Source: Niallia sp. NCCP-28 (GTDB lineage: Bacteria > Bacillota > Bacilli > Bacillales > Cytobacillaceae). Taken from it: a stretch of DNA of 64,000 bases. Position 1 is the first letter of the stretch, and each line of letters opens with the position of its first letter. The position numbers and the translations under genes are program-made. The DNA lies in assembly GCF_023168165.1 (NCBI RefSeq), contig NZ_BQYJ01000002.1, forward strand, positions 62,001 through 126,000, given 5' to 3'. A model generated the notes under the pieces. That model had not been told where the DNA came from, made no database searches, and saw nothing but the letters and a program-made list of their open reading frames with translations. Of the stretch, positions 24,459-33,499 are shown one piece after another.

Positions 24459-24661
24459 AATTAAAAGGCTGTTTTCTAAAAGGCTGTTGTTTTTCCGATA
24501 GTTTCAATGAATAAATCCAGGGTTAAAGCAGGCTGATTGGAGTGAAAGGGGCGAGAAGCTGAGGAGTCTCACCGCCCGCCCCACGGAAAGTGCGCATCCT
24601 TGAATGGAAATCACCTTACTTTTTTAAAAGCAACAAAGTTTACGAAAACGGCTAATTAAAA
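24459..24661 (+). mobile_element. MITE-like element, copy 2, with 8-bp target duplication
   Basis: A 187-bp element (24467-24653) with ends GGCTGTTTTC...GAAAACGGCT. It is flanked by AATTAAAA at 24459-24466 and 24654-24661. It lies about 90 bases upstream of yheA. Confidence 0.85.
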
Positions 24662-24751
24662 AGACAAGTTCTTAGATAATAAATGGTCTTTCTAGCTTTC
24701 TAGGGCATAGTTTGTTATAGTGGAGACAATTGTAAAAAAGGAGTTGTTATT

Positions 24752-25105
24752 ATGACAGTAAATTTACATGATTCTGCATATGAATTAGAAAAAGCAATTC
24801 GTCACAGTGATGAATATAGCCAATTGAAGAAAATGTATGAAGAAGTTAATGGGGATGCTTCTGCAAAAGCAATGTTTGAAAACTTTCGCAATATACAAAT
24901 GCAGCTGCAGCAGAAACAAATGACTGGTCAAGAAATTTCGCAAGAAGAATTGGAACAAGCACAAAAAACAGTTGCTCTAGTGCAGCAACATGAAAAAATT
25001 GCAAAGCTGATGGAAGCAGAGCAACGCATGAGCATGGCGATCGGCGAATTAAATCAAATTATTATGAAGCCATTAGAAGAACTGTACGGCGCACCACAAC
25101 AATAA
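24752..25105 (+). CDS. yheA: YlbF/YmcA-family protein YheA
   Basis: A 117-residue all-helical protein of the YlbF/YmcA (DUF964) family. The Gln- and Glu-rich helices NFRNIQMQLQQKQMTGQEIS and IAKLMEAEQRMSMAIGELNQ are typical. Relatives YlbF, YmcA and YaaT act with RNase Y, but YheA's own role is not established. AAAGGAG precedes the ATG. It is monocistronic with a terminator 30 bases after the stop. Confidence 0.9.
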   Translation: MTVNLHDSAYELEKAIRHSDEYSQLKKMYEEVNGDASAKAMFENFRNIQMQLQQKQMTGQEISQEELEQAQKTVALVQQHEKIAKLMEAEQRMSMAIGELNQIIMKPLEELYGAPQQ

Positions 25106-25133
25106 TTATAAATGGAGCAAGCGGAACCCGATT

Positions 25134-25166
25134 GAGTAGCAGGAGAAGGAGACGCTGCTCTTTTTT
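25134..25166 (+). terminator. Terminator of yheA
   Basis: GAGTAGC and GCTGCTC pair (with one G-U) and are followed by TTTTTT. Confidence 0.7.
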
Positions 25167-25296
25167 ATGTCATTTTTGAGGAAGCATCAATTAATTCTAT
25201 TTTATTTATAGATGAATTTTCCTAAAGGAGGCTGTTGCTGTCTGGTTTCTTTGGATGATTCCCACTATTAATGAATAGATCTTAGACAAGCAGAAA

Positions 25297-25329
25297 CCCG
25301 TTCCTTTAGAAAGGAACGGGATTTTTTTA
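25297..25329. terminator. Strong hairpin between yheA and sasp gene
   Basis: CCCGTTCCTTT (25297-25307) pairs with AAAGGAACGGG (25310-25320). A seven-T tract follows on the plus strand. It separates the convergent yheA and SASP genes; on the minus strand the T-tract is poor. Confidence 0.8.
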
Positions 25330-25344
25330 TTTAGTCATGATTTA

Positions 25345-25548
25345 TTAAAATTTACTTCCGCCAAGTTGTTGCTCAGCCATTTGCACTAATCTTTTTGTGA
25401 TCTCTCCACCAACTGAACCGTTTGCACGAGCAGTTGTTTCTGCACCTAAGGTTACTCCAAACTCAGTTGCAATTTCATATTTCATTTGATCCAATGCTTG
25501 AGATACTCCTGGTACTAAAAGTTGATTTGAACTATTGTTATTTGCCAT
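25345..25548 (-). CDS. Alpha/beta-type small acid-soluble spore protein
   Basis: A 67-residue SASP, nearly identical in the conserved blocks to the one at 14581-14796: [20 protein letters not shown] with GPR site TEFGV, then [18 protein letters not shown]. It binds spore DNA and gives UV resistance. It starts behind AAGGAGGAAAC. The N-terminus (MANNNSSNQ) is the usual short disordered tail. Confidence 0.95.
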   Translation of the reverse strand: MANNNSSNQLLVPGVSQALDQMKYEIATEFGVTLGAETTARANGSVGGEITKRLVQMAEQQLGGSKF

Positions 25549-25769
25549 GATGAATGTTTCCTCCTTTAAGTGTGTTTGATTGGCCTTACATCCTATAGTT
25601 TAAAAAATTTGGGCGATTTTATGCAAAAAAAAAATAGTAATTATTTCCAAGATGAAAAATTGGAGTAATGATGAAATTATGGCTCTTCTAATAAAGCTTA
25701 GTTCTATTCTATTTATTTGCAACATACATGATATATAAAGACAATACATCCTAGAAATGGGGGAAAAAA

Positions 25770-26636
25770 ATGATTTATCGCTTATTAGCTTTAAATATTG
25801 ATGGTACTCTCCTGCAATCAAATGGTCGTATAACGAAGTCAACAAAAGAAGCAATTGAATATGTGCAGCAAAAGGGAATATATGTGACACTTGTTACATC
25901 GAGAAGTTTCCCATCTGCAAAAAAAGTAGCAAAAGCTTTAAAGCTTGGCAGTCATATTGTTACACATCAGGGTGCACTTATTGCCAATGATATAGAAAAA
26001 CCAATCTATGTGAACAGAATACCGGAAGAGCTTACGTATGATATTGTCCGCTTTTTAGAAGGCTTCATTTGTCAGGTTCGCTTAGTGCATGAAAAGTTTT
26101 CTCTTGCAAATAAATCAAAACTTAATCATAATATGTTGGCAAAAACAGTTTTTTCATCTGGTGATCCTGTTTTTTATTCGCATCAATTCGTAGATGTGCT
26201 TAGTGAGGTTTTATTAGAAGAACCAGTAAGCCCACCAAAAATGGAAGTATATTTTGAAGAAAAACGAGATTTGCTGGATGCAAAAGAAGTGTTGGAAAAG
26301 ATGTTCGATTCAATTAATATTATTCAAATAAATGAATATCGTTTGGAAATTTTGCCGACAGGTGTATCGAAGATGAATGGCTTATTATATTTAGCTGAAA
26401 AACTAGGCATAAAACAAAAAGAAATGGTTGTTATCGGAAACAATATGGATGACTTAGAAATTATAGAAGCAGCAGGACTAGGCGTGGCCATGGGAAATGC
26501 ACCAAATGAATTGAAGATTGCTGCAGATTGGGTAACAAGATCTAATAATCAAGATGGCGTTGCTTATATGGTAAAAGAGCATTTCCGCAAGCAGCAGCCA
26601 ATCGAGTTTCTCCGCAAGATGAATATTATAAAATAA
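25770..26636 (+). CDS. yhaX: HAD-superfamily (Cof-type) protein YhaX
   Basis: A 288-residue protein with the Cof-type HAD layout: core motif near residue 9, SRSFPSAKKVAKAL (motif II region), cap domain in the middle, Lys of GVSKMNGL and GNNMDDLEIIEAAGLGVAMG (motif IV acidic pair). Motif I reads LALNIDGTL: the nucleophilic Asp of DxDGT is Asn. This suggests a weak or non-phosphatase activity, unless the substitution is tolerated. Gene order (before hemZ) and length match B. subtilis yhaX. Confidence 0.85.
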   Translation: MIYRLLALNIDGTLLQSNGRITKSTKEAIEYVQQKGIYVTLVTSRSFPSAKKVAKALKLGSHIVTHQGALIANDIEKPIYVNRIPEELTYDIVRFLEGFICQVRLVHEKFSLANKSKLNHNMLAKTVFSSGDPVFYSHQFVDVLSEVLLEEPVSPPKMEVYFEEKRDLLDAKEVLEKMFDSINIIQINEYRLEILPTGVSKMNGLLYLAEKLGIKQKEMVVIGNNMDDLEIIEAAGLGVAMGNAPNELKIAADWVTRSNNQDGVAYMVKEHFRKQQPIEFLRKMNIIK

Positions 26637-26653
26637 GGCTTGAACCAATAAGT

Positions 26654-26690
26654 TCCACCTAGATGTTTTTCCATTTGGAGGTGGGATTTT
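26654..26690 (+). terminator. Terminator after yhaX
   Basis: TCCACCT (26654-26660) and AGGTGGGA (26679-26686) form a stem around a T-rich loop and are followed by TTTT. Confidence 0.7.
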
Positions 26691-26736
26691 AGCTGTCTAA
26701 TAGAGTAGTTTGCTATTATATTTACTTATATTTTGG

Positions 26737-26773
26737 AAATAGGGTCTATAAATAAAAAAGACCCTATTTTGTT
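26737..26773 (+). terminator. Second terminator-like hairpin between yhaX and hemZ
   Basis: AAATAGGGTC (26737-26746) pairs perfectly with GACCCTATTT (26760-26769), followed by TTGTT. With the previous hairpin it fills the 330-base gap, which otherwise shows only the hemZ promoter region. Confidence 0.65.
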
Positions 26774-26970
26774 ATGTATAAAGGTTTTTTGATAGTCACT
26801 CAAAAGCATAAATAGCAAAAAAATTAATGCATGACGCATACTAGAATACTCCTAATCATTTTTTATACAAAAGCGGTGAAAAGAAAATTTTGACCTAGCC
26901 TAGTTAGTTTTTGTAGACTAAAGTATAATAAATATTTAACACTTAATAATGAAATAAAGGTGAATAAAAA

Positions 26971-28470
26971 ATGAAGCTAATTTCCATAAGTGGTTTGACA
27001 GATGAACGGTTTATACGACCGCTAGAACATATCGGCAATTTATTTTTTGAAGATACAAAAGTAGTATTTGAACGTAGAGAAGAAGAAGAACTGCATATAG
27101 ATTTTAAAGTAGAATCTGATGAAAAAAAATTTACTGTTAGCGGACAAGCAGAAGGAGAGAGTTCATTTAGCTGTACAAAAAATATTGCTGAGCTTAACGA
27201 AAAAGAGTATTTTAAGCAAATAAAAAATGCTATATCACAAAGTTATCTGATGGTTCTTGAAGATTATACCGGAATAATTCAAAAATGGGGCATATTAACG
27301 GGAATTCGCCCAACTAAATTATTGCATCGCCATATCCAAAATAACGTTTCGGCAGAATTCGCTCATCAGGCTTTAAAAGATGAATATTTAATATCAGATG
27401 AAAAAATCGCTTTAATGCAAAAAATAATTGATCGTCAATTAACAGTCATTCCTGATTTATATGATTTAAAAAAAGAAGTAAGCATTTATATTGGCATTCC
27501 ATTTTGTCCTACTAAGTGCGCATATTGTACATTTCCTGCTTATGCGATTAATGGAAGACAAGGTTCTGTCTCCTCTTTTTTAGGTGGACTTCATTATGAA
27601 ATAAACAAAATTGGCGAATGGCTAAAAGAGAATAATATTCGCATTACAACGGTTTATTATGGGGGAGGAACTCCAACAAGCATAACCGCCGAAGAAATGG
27701 ATATGCTGTATGAACAAATGCATGCAAGTTTCCCGGATGTAGATAAAATTCGGGAGTTAACAGTAGAAGCAGGACGCCCTGATACTATTACACCAGAGAA
27801 ATTGGCTGTATTAAACAAGTGGAAGATTGATCGTATCAGCATAAATCCACAATCTTATACACAAGAAACATTAAAAGCAATCGGAAGGCATCATACGGTT
27901 GAAGAAACAATTGATAAATATCATTTGGCAAGAAAGCACGGAATGAATAATATTAATATGGACTTAATTATTGGCCTTCCTGGAGAGGGCATTCAAGAAT
28001 TTCAGCATACACTAGATCAAACACAAGCTTTAATGCCAGAATCCTTAACTGTCCACACACTTTCTTTTAAACGTGCTTCTGAAATGACGAGAAATCGAGC
28101 CAAATATAAAGTCGCCGAAAGAAGCGAAGTAGAAAGCATGATGCATATGGCAGAAAAGTGGACCAAAGATTTTGGTTATGTTCCATACTACTTGTATCGC
28201 CAAAAAAATATTCTTGGGAATTTAGAAAATGTCGGCTATTCTAAGCCAAATAAAGAAAGCATTTATAATATTATGATGATGGAAGAATTGCAAACGGTTA
28301 TTGGCATTGGCTGTGGTGCTTCAAGTAAGTTTATTCATCCTGTAACAGGAAAGATTACTCAATTTTCTAATCCTAAGGATCCTAAAACATATAATGACAG
28401 CTTTGAAGATTATACAAACCGAAAGATTGCATTATTAAACGAGCACTTTCTGTCAGAAGAAGTAAATTAA
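26971..28470 (+). CDS. hemZ: Radical SAM coproporphyrinogen III dehydrogenase-like HemZ
   Basis: 499 residues. The radical SAM cluster motif CPTKCAYC (around residue 177) follows YIGIPF. Other landmarks are VYYGGGTPTSITAEEMD, LTVEAGRPDTITPEKL, ISINPQSYTQETLKAIGRHH and the C-terminal GCGASSKF. An extra N-terminal region of about 160 residues is typical of HemZ as opposed to HemN. It is assigned to oxygen-independent decarboxylation of coproporphyrinogen in heme synthesis. AAAGGTG precedes the ATG. Single gene, ended by a terminator. Confidence 0.93.
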   Translation: MKLISISGLTDERFIRPLEHIGNLFFEDTKVVFERREEEELHIDFKVESDEKKFTVSGQAEGESSFSCTKNIAELNEKEYFKQIKNAISQSYLMVLEDYTGIIQKWGILTGIRPTKLLHRHIQNNVSAEFAHQALKDEYLISDEKIALMQKIIDRQLTVIPDLYDLKKEVSIYIGIPFCPTKCAYCTFPAYAINGRQGSVSSFLGGLHYEINKIGEWLKENNIRITTVYYGGGTPTSITAEEMDMLYEQMHASFPDVDKIRELTVEAGRPDTITPEKLAVLNKWKIDRISINPQSYTQETLKAIGRHHTVEETIDKYHLARKHGMNNINMDLIIGLPGEGIQEFQHTLDQTQALMPESLTVHTLSFKRASEMTRNRAKYKVAERSEVESMMHMAEKWTKDFGYVPYYLYRQKNILGNLENVGYSKPNKESIYNIMMMEELQTVIGIGCGASSKFIHPVTGKITQFSNPKDPKTYNDSFEDYTNRKIALLNEHFLSEEVN

Positions 28471-28504
28471 AGTAAAGTCATTCGGTCTGAAAAAAAACTA
28501 GTTC

Positions 28505-28548
28505 AAAAAAGCTTTTTAAGTTGATGGCATACTTAAAAGGCTTTTTGC
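28505..28548 (+). terminator. Terminator of hemZ
   Basis: AAAAAGCTTTTTAAGT pairs with ACTTAAAAGGCTTTTT with one mismatch, and the stem ends in a T-run. Confidence 0.75.
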
Positions 28549-28622
28549 CATGTATGCAACAGAAGTTTATGCACAAAATAGTCATAATTAGATTATCAGA
28601 ATTAATTATTGTACAAAAATAG

Positions 28623-28651
28623 TTGCAATTTCATTTTAAAACGAATAATAT
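28623..28651 (+). promoter_or_regulatory. Sigma-A promoter of the purine permease
   Basis: TTGCAA (28623-28628), a 17-base spacer and TAATAT (28646-28651). The -10 box overlaps the first PurBox. Confidence 0.6.
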
Positions 28652-28681
28652 AGAGAATGTTGTTTTTAAATGTTCGTTTTT
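28638..28681 (+). promoter_or_regulatory. Paired PurR operator (two inverted PurBoxes)
   Basis: AAAACGAATAATAT (28638-28651) and AAATGTTCGTTTTT (28668-28681) are 14-bp PurBox-like sequences in inverted orientation, exactly 16 bases apart. This is the usual arrangement of the Firmicutes PurR repressor site. It overlaps the promoter, so PurR repression relieved by PRPP is expected. Confidence 0.7.
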
Positions 28682-28692
28682 GGAGGTTTAAT

Positions 28693-29994
28693 ATGTTTCA
28701 CTTAAAGCAGAATAATACAAATGTAAAAACAGAAGTAATTGCTGGTTTTACCACATTTTTAACCATGGCATATATTGTTGTCGTTAATCCGGTGATTTTA
28801 TCTAGCGCTGGTGTACCATTTGAACAAGTCTTTTTGGCTACGATTATATCAGCTGTTGTCGGAACATTATGGATGGCGCTGTTAGCCAATTATCCAATTG
28901 CCATCGCACCTGGAATGGGATTGAATGCATATTTCGCTTATTCAGTTGTAGGTACACATGGAGGAATAGATTATACTGCTGCGCTTTCTGCTGTATTTGT
29001 GGCAGGCATTATTTTCATTATCTTATCTTTAACTCCTTTCAGGGAGAAATTAATTAAAGCTATTCCAGCAAATTTAAAACATGGGATTACAGCAGGAATT
29101 GGGTTATTTATTGCTTTTATTGGTTTGCGCCAAACGGGAATTATCGTCGATCACCCGGAAAATTTAGTTGGCCTTGGGAATTTACAGTCTCCAAGTGTTG
29201 TACTTGCTCTTGTTGGCCTTGCTATTACCATTGTTTTATATACGATGAATGTTAGAGGTGCCTTATTTATAGGCATGATTGCAACGGGAATCATTGCTAT
29301 TTTCACTGGACAGCTTGAATTTGCAAAAGGTTTTGTTTCTGTGCCCCATTTGCCTGAGGGGCTGATTATCAGCAATCCATTTGATGCATTAGGGGATATC
29401 TTTCAGCATAGTTTATATGCAGTGGTGTTTTCATTTCTGCTAGTTACCATTTTTGATACCACTGGAACAATGGTTGGGGTTGCAGAACAAGCTGGTTTAA
29501 TGAAAAATAATCATTTGCCAAGAGCTAGACAAGCTTTGCTTGCAGATTCACTTGGCACAACAGTTGGGGCAGTTTTCGGGACAAGCCCAACAACGGCTTA
29601 TATTGAATCAACTGCTGGAGTTGCAGCAGGGGGACGTACTGGATTAACAGGTGTAGTTGTTTCCGTCCTTTTTGTAGCGGCTGCTTTTTTTGCTCCATTA
29701 GTGAGTGCTGTTTCTGGACTTTCTGCTATTACTGCTCCTGCATTAATCATTGTGGGAAGTTTGATGATGGGGGCTATTTCTCATGTGAAGTGGTCAGAAT
29801 TTGATGAAGCATTCCCTGCTTTTCTTGTTATTTTAAGCATGCCTCTTACTTCTAGTATTGCAACAGGAATTGCTTTAGGGTTCATATCTTATCCTTTATT
29901 GAAGCTAGTGAAAGGGAAAGGAAAGTTAGTCCATCCATTAGTGTATATCTTTGCCTTGCTATTTTTATATCAATTAGTATTTTTGCCACATTAA
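28693..29994 (+). CDS. NCS2/AzgA-type purine (guanine/hypoxanthine/adenine) permease
   Basis: A 433-residue membrane transporter with 12 to 14 hydrophobic segments. AzgA/PbuG-subfamily signatures are TEVIAGFTTFLTMAYIVVVN near the start, APGMGLNAYFAYSVVG, LVTIFDTTGTMVGVAEQAGL and GTSPTTAYIESTAGVAAGGR, which form the purine site and its gate. The start at 28693 follows GGAGG; the in-frame ATG at 28657 would lie inside the operator. PurR control and the family suggest hypoxanthine/guanine uptake as for PbuG, but exact specificity cannot be read. No purine riboswitch was seen upstream. Confidence 0.9.
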   Translation: MFHLKQNNTNVKTEVIAGFTTFLTMAYIVVVNPVILSSAGVPFEQVFLATIISAVVGTLWMALLANYPIAIAPGMGLNAYFAYSVVGTHGGIDYTAALSAVFVAGIIFIILSLTPFREKLIKAIPANLKHGITAGIGLFIAFIGLRQTGIIVDHPENLVGLGNLQSPSVVLALVGLAITIVLYTMNVRGALFIGMIATGIIAIFTGQLEFAKGFVSVPHLPEGLIISNPFDALGDIFQHSLYAVVFSFLLVTIFDTTGTMVGVAEQAGLMKNNHLPRARQALLADSLGTTVGAVFGTSPTTAYIESTAGVAAGGRTGLTGVVVSVLFVAAAFFAPLVSAVSGLSAITAPALIIVGSLMMGAISHVKWSEFDEAFPAFLVILSMPLTSSIATGIALGFISYPLLKLVKGKGKLVHPLVYIFALLFLYQLVFLPH

Positions 29995-30008
29995 ATAATT
30001 TATTTTTG

Positions 30009-30042
30009 AAAGCATTGGAGTATAAGAACCCAATGCTTTTTT
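30009..30042 (+). terminator. Terminator of the purine permease
   Basis: AAAGCATTGG (30009-30018) pairs with CCAATGCTTT (30030-30039), followed by TTT. Confidence 0.85.
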
Positions 30043-30149
30043 GCATGAGTAATTCCTGATTGACCAAAAAATAAGCATAATAGCAGAATAAATAACTTGA
30101 AACCTTTTCCAGTTTTTTTCGTATAGAATAGAGAAGGAGGGTTTAAAAC

Positions 30150-31049
30150 ATGACTTTAAAGTTAAAAAATGTTTCAAAAAAATTCGGATCGTTTTTAGCA
30201 GTTGATAATTTATCCCTTTCTATACCAGAGAAGGAGATGTTTGGTTTTTTAGGAGGGAATGGAGCGGGGAAAACGACTACTTTCCGAATGATATTAGGAA
30301 TTTTGGATAATACGGAAGGGGAAATCAGCTGGAATAATAAAAGAATCGATTATTCAACAAGTCCATTTATTGGCTATCTTCCGGAAGAAAGAGGATTGTA
30401 TCCGAAATTAAAGGTAAAAGATCAACTTGTCTATTTAGCAAGACTAAGAGGCATGGATAAAAAGAAGGCATTAAGAGAATTGGAATATTGGCTCGATCGT
30501 TTTCATGTTCCCGAGTATTTGGATAAAAAAGTGGAAGAATTGTCAAAGGGAAATCAGCAAAAAATTCAATTTATCAGCGCTGTTTTACATAAGCCAAAAT
30601 TATTGATATTAGATGAGCCATTCAGCGGGCTCGATCCTGTTAATGTAGAGCTGCTAAAAGCGGCGGTAATTGATTTGAAAAATGCAGGAACTACGATTGT
30701 ATTTTCTAGTCATAGAATGGAACATGTAGAAGAGATGTGTGAGCATTTATGTATTATGCATAAAGGTAGCCCAGTTGTTCATGGTTCTTTAAAAGAGATT
30801 AAAAAAAGTTTTGGGAAAAAAAATGTAACAATCCATGCCGATTTTGATCTTAGCTACTTAATTAGACATCCAGGCGTTGTAAAATTAAAGCAGACTACAG
30901 AAGGAGTTTCTTTGCAAATAGAAGGAGAAGAAATTGCCGAACAAATTCTTAAGGATATAGTTGGAAAAGGATTCATTCGAAAGTTTGCATTAGAGGAGCC
31001 TTCTCTCCATGATATTTTTATAGAAAAGGTGGGTGGTTCTTTTGAGTAA
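30150..31049 (+). CDS. yhaQ: ABC transporter ATPase YhaQ
   Basis: A 299-residue ATPase with Walker A GGNGAGKTT (starting at about residue 35), Q-loop YLPEERGLYP, signature LSKGNQQK, Walker B LLILDEPFSGLD and switch His in SSHRMEHVEE. The LSKGNQQK and 'PEERGLYPKL' forms are those of the NatA-like exporter group. A C-terminal extension of about 90 residues follows. It overlaps the permease gene yhaP. The pair resembles sodium or drug exporters; the substrate is unknown. Confidence 0.88.
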   Translation: MTLKLKNVSKKFGSFLAVDNLSLSIPEKEMFGFLGGNGAGKTTTFRMILGILDNTEGEISWNNKRIDYSTSPFIGYLPEERGLYPKLKVKDQLVYLARLRGMDKKKALRELEYWLDRFHVPEYLDKKVEELSKGNQQKIQFISAVLHKPKLLILDEPFSGLDPVNVELLKAAVIDLKNAGTTIVFSSHRMEHVEEMCEHLCIMHKGSPVVHGSLKEIKKSFGKKNVTIHADFDLSYLIRHPGVVKLKQTTEGVSLQIEGEEIAEQILKDIVGKGFIRKFALEEPSLHDIFIEKVGGSFE

Positions 31050-32286
31050 TTTTTGGATTATACTTTTCCATACGTATATAAGCAAATTGAAAACGAAATC
31101 ATTTATTATTACAACTGCTGTAACAATTGCTTTAATTGTAGCATTAGCTAATTTAACCTCTATCATTGATGTATTTGACAAAGATGAAAACACAAAAGTG
31201 GCTGTCTTGGATCAATCAGATGAATTATTTGCGCCACTTGAAAAAATCACGTCATCATCCAATAAAGAACTGGAGTTAAAGTTGTATAAGGGCAGCGAAG
31301 AAGAAGGACAGAAACTGGTGAAAGCTGGAGAATACGAAGGACTATTAGTATTAACCTATAATACAGAAAAACTGCCAGATGCCCATTATTATTCTATGAA
31401 CATTGCAGATTCTTCTGTTTCTGCAGATCTTCTTGCAAATATTCAAATAATCAAGAGCAACTTAGCTGCTGCTCAATTAAATTTAACGAGTGAACAGTTG
31501 GTAAAATTAAATGAACCTGTTTCCTTTCAATCGACAGCTCTGGAGGAAAATGCAAAAACAGCTGAAGAATTAGATCAAGCAAGAGGACTTGTATATGCGT
31601 TATTATTCCTTATTTATTTTGCTGTTATTATGTATGCCAATATGATTGCGATGGAAGTGGCAACGGAAAAGTCCTCTAGAGTAATGGAAATTCTTATATC
31701 AAGCGTTTCTCCTATTAAGCATATGTTTGCAAAAATTCTTGGAGTTGGACTATTGAGTTTAACTCAGCTGGCTTTGCTGCTTGGGATAGGCTATTATTTT
31801 ATGACAAATAATAAAGATTTAAGTTCGATGGAAGGGTTTTTAGGATTCGGCGATGTTCCGCTTTCTACTATTCTTTATGCAGCAGTCTTTTTTATTTTAG
31901 GCTATTTCCTTTATGCGACTCTTGCTGCCTTCCTTGGTTCACTAGTAAGCAGAATAGAAGATGTGCAGCAGATGATTACACCAATGACGCTCCTTGTTGT
32001 TGCTGGCTTTATGATTGCAATGTTTGGACTAGGTGCACCAGATAACAAGTTTGTAGCTGTTACATCCTATATTCCGTTCTTTACACCAATGCTTATGTTT
32101 ATGCGGGTAGGCATGCTTAATTTGCCTTTATGGGAGCCTGTTATTGGTATAATGATACTAGTTGCATCTATTATTATCCTTGCTGTATTTGGTGCAAGAG
32201 TATATAAAGGCGGCGTATTGATGTATGGAAAATCCAATTCATATAAAGATATAAAAAAGGCGCTGCAGCTTACAAAAAAAGATTAA
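31042..32286 (+). CDS. yhaP: ABC-2 type (NatB-like) permease YhaP
   Basis: A membrane permease of about 414 residues. One N-terminal helix (SFIITTAVTIALIVALANLT) is followed by an extracytoplasmic domain of about 150 residues (VAVLDQSDELFAPLEKITSS and onward) and then five or six helices (residues about 180-400), as in NatB. The TTG at 31042 is favoured (MSNFWIILFHT) because AAAGGTGGGTGG lies upstream; it overlaps yhaQ by eight bases. Partner of YhaQ. The next gene on the B. subtilis map would be yhaO, but an IS element and the trehalose operon intervene. Confidence 0.85.
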   Translation: MSNFWIILFHTYISKLKTKSFIITTAVTIALIVALANLTSIIDVFDKDENTKVAVLDQSDELFAPLEKITSSSNKELELKLYKGSEEEGQKLVKAGEYEGLLVLTYNTEKLPDAHYYSMNIADSSVSADLLANIQIIKSNLAAAQLNLTSEQLVKLNEPVSFQSTALEENAKTAEELDQARGLVYALLFLIYFAVIMYANMIAMEVATEKSSRVMEILISSVSPIKHMFAKILGVGLLSLTQLALLLGIGYYFMTNNKDLSSMEGFLGFGDVPLSTILYAAVFFILGYFLYATLAAFLGSLVSRIEDVQQMITPMTLLVVAGFMIAMFGLGAPDNKFVAVTSYIPFFTPMLMFMRVGMLNLPLWEPVIGIMILVASIIILAVFGARVYKGGVLMYGKSNSYKDIKKALQLTKKD

Positions 32287-32309
32287 GTTGCACCACCTTT
32301 CTTTTTAGC

Positions 32310-33240
32310 TCTGTTAAACTAGCCTGTGGATTTCCACTCCAGGCGTTCGCTTTCCGCGGGCGGTCCGGGAGCCTCCTCGGCGCGCGCGCCTGTGGGGTCT
32401 TCCTTTGACTCGCTTTTCCCGCAGGAGTCTCACGCCTTCCGTTCCAATCAACAAAGTGCCAAAATTAATGGAAAATCAATTTGTTCTTTTTTATACGATC
32501 CATCAACGTCCAACAGATACCCGGTGTTTCAAACCGCATTTAGAAGCATGGAGAAACACATCCCTGCCATTTCCTAAGAAGGTAATCGCACATGCAGGAT
32601 ATGGGAGTGAAGAAAACTACCTTTATTCATTAGAAGAAGAGTTCGAAGCATTTATTCCATATACTACGTTTTTAAAGGAACAAAAAAGAACATATAAAAA
32701 GGATATCCGCCATGCGAGTAATTGGGCATACGCTGAACAAAAGGATGAGTATACTTGCCCCAATAACCGTAAAGTGTTATTCAAATGTTATTCGAAGCGT
32801 ACCGATAAAAGTGGATTTACTCGCGACATAAAAATCTATAAATGTGAAGACTGTTTTGAATGTCCACTGAAAATACAATGTACAAAGGGGACTGGAAATC
32901 GCCAAGTTCATTACAACCCGGTTTATGAAGAATTAAAAGAAAAAGCAAAAAGGAGCCTTTGGTCTGAATCAAATGCACAAATCTACGCTCATCGAAAAAT
33001 CGAGGTAGAGAGTGTTTTTGGTCATATCAAGGGCAATCGGTTGTTCCGTGGATTTTCGCTTCGAGGCCTAGCGAAAATCCAAACGGAATTCGGCATCGTG
33101 GCCATGGCTCATAATTTCCTGAAAGTAGCTGGCCTCCGCCAGCTACTTTCAGGAAAGAGGACTAGAAACCAAAAATCAGGCGACGAAAAACAATTTGTTT
33201 TTCGTCGCCTGATTTTATTTTAGGACTTATTAGACAGCCC
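32310..33240 (+). mobile_element. Truncated IS1182-like element with one recognisable end
   Basis: The right end (33164-33240) carries a hairpin and the tip GGCTGTCTAATAAGTCC (as reverse complement), repeated at 3418-3492. The left part (32320-32455) is a comparatively GC-rich repeat of the kind common in Bacillus genomes (GCTTTCCGCGGGCGG, TTTTCCCGCAGGAGTCTCAC), not the IS's own left end. The N-terminal part of the transposase is missing, so the element is defective. Confidence 0.75.
32405..33223 (+). pseudogene. IS1182-family transposase, C-terminal fragment
   Basis: A 272-residue frame. About the first 20 residues (MTRFSRRSLTPSVPINKVP) come from the adjoining repeat. From KLMENQFVLFYTIHQRPTDT it is recognisably transposase: KKVIAHAGYGSEENYLYSLE, CEDCFECPLKIQCTKGTGNR, the DDE-type Glu region HRKIEVESVFGHIKGNRLFR, and RGLAKIQTEFGIVAMAHNF. 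The N-terminal half, with the DNA-binding region and the first catalytic Asp, is absent. The last residues run into the terminal hairpin. It cannot move itself. Confidence 0.8.
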
Positions 33241-33350
33241 ATTTCTGCTAATGCAAAAAGATTGTTTGAAGTGTATTCGGTGAACAGGCCAGAAAGCAAC
33301 AGATTAAAACAGGCTGATTATAAGTGAAATGAAAACGCATTATTTTTTTG

Positions 33351-33379
33351 TTGACAACATGTATATACAAGTTTATTAT
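33351..33379 (+). promoter_or_regulatory. Sigma-A promoter of the trehalose operon
   Basis: TTGACA (33351-33356), 17 bases, TATTAT (33374-33379). The spacer is occupied by the first TreR operator. Confidence 0.7.
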
Positions 33380-33404
33380 AATAATATAACTTGTATATAC
33401 ATGT
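33357..33404 (+). promoter_or_regulatory. Two TreR operators
   Basis: ACATGTATATACAAGT (33357-33372) and its inverted partner ACTTGTATATACATGT (33389-33404) contain the TTGTATATACA core used by GntR-type TreR. One fills the promoter spacer and the other lies just beyond the -10 box, consistent with repression relieved by trehalose-6-phosphate. Confidence 0.75.
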
Positions 33405-33422
33405 TTCGAGGAAACGTTTTAA

Positions 33423-33436
33423 TGAAAACGCTTATC
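33423..33436 (+). promoter_or_regulatory. cre-like CcpA site in the tre leader
   Basis: TGAAAACGCTTATC matches TGWAANCGNTNWCA except at the last two positions. A poorer match (TGAAAACGCATTAT) lies at 33330-33343, before the -35 box. Catabolite repression is inferred. Confidence 0.45.
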
Positions 33437-33499
33437 CGACAATATAGATTTATCATTAATTTAATGAATCGTTGATAAGAGCAACAGGAGGGAAAACAA

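Noticed and set aside
28480-28692. Purine riboswitch upstream of the NCS2 permease
   Set aside because: The conserved P1-P3 loop sequences are not present. The region instead has a PurBox pair and a promoter.
33121-33150. Perfect 13-bp hairpin GAAAGTAGCTGGC/GCCAGCTACTTTC in the transposase fragment
   Set aside because: It lies in the coding sequence of the transposase C-terminus and has no T-tract; it is probably part of the IS's own end structure.
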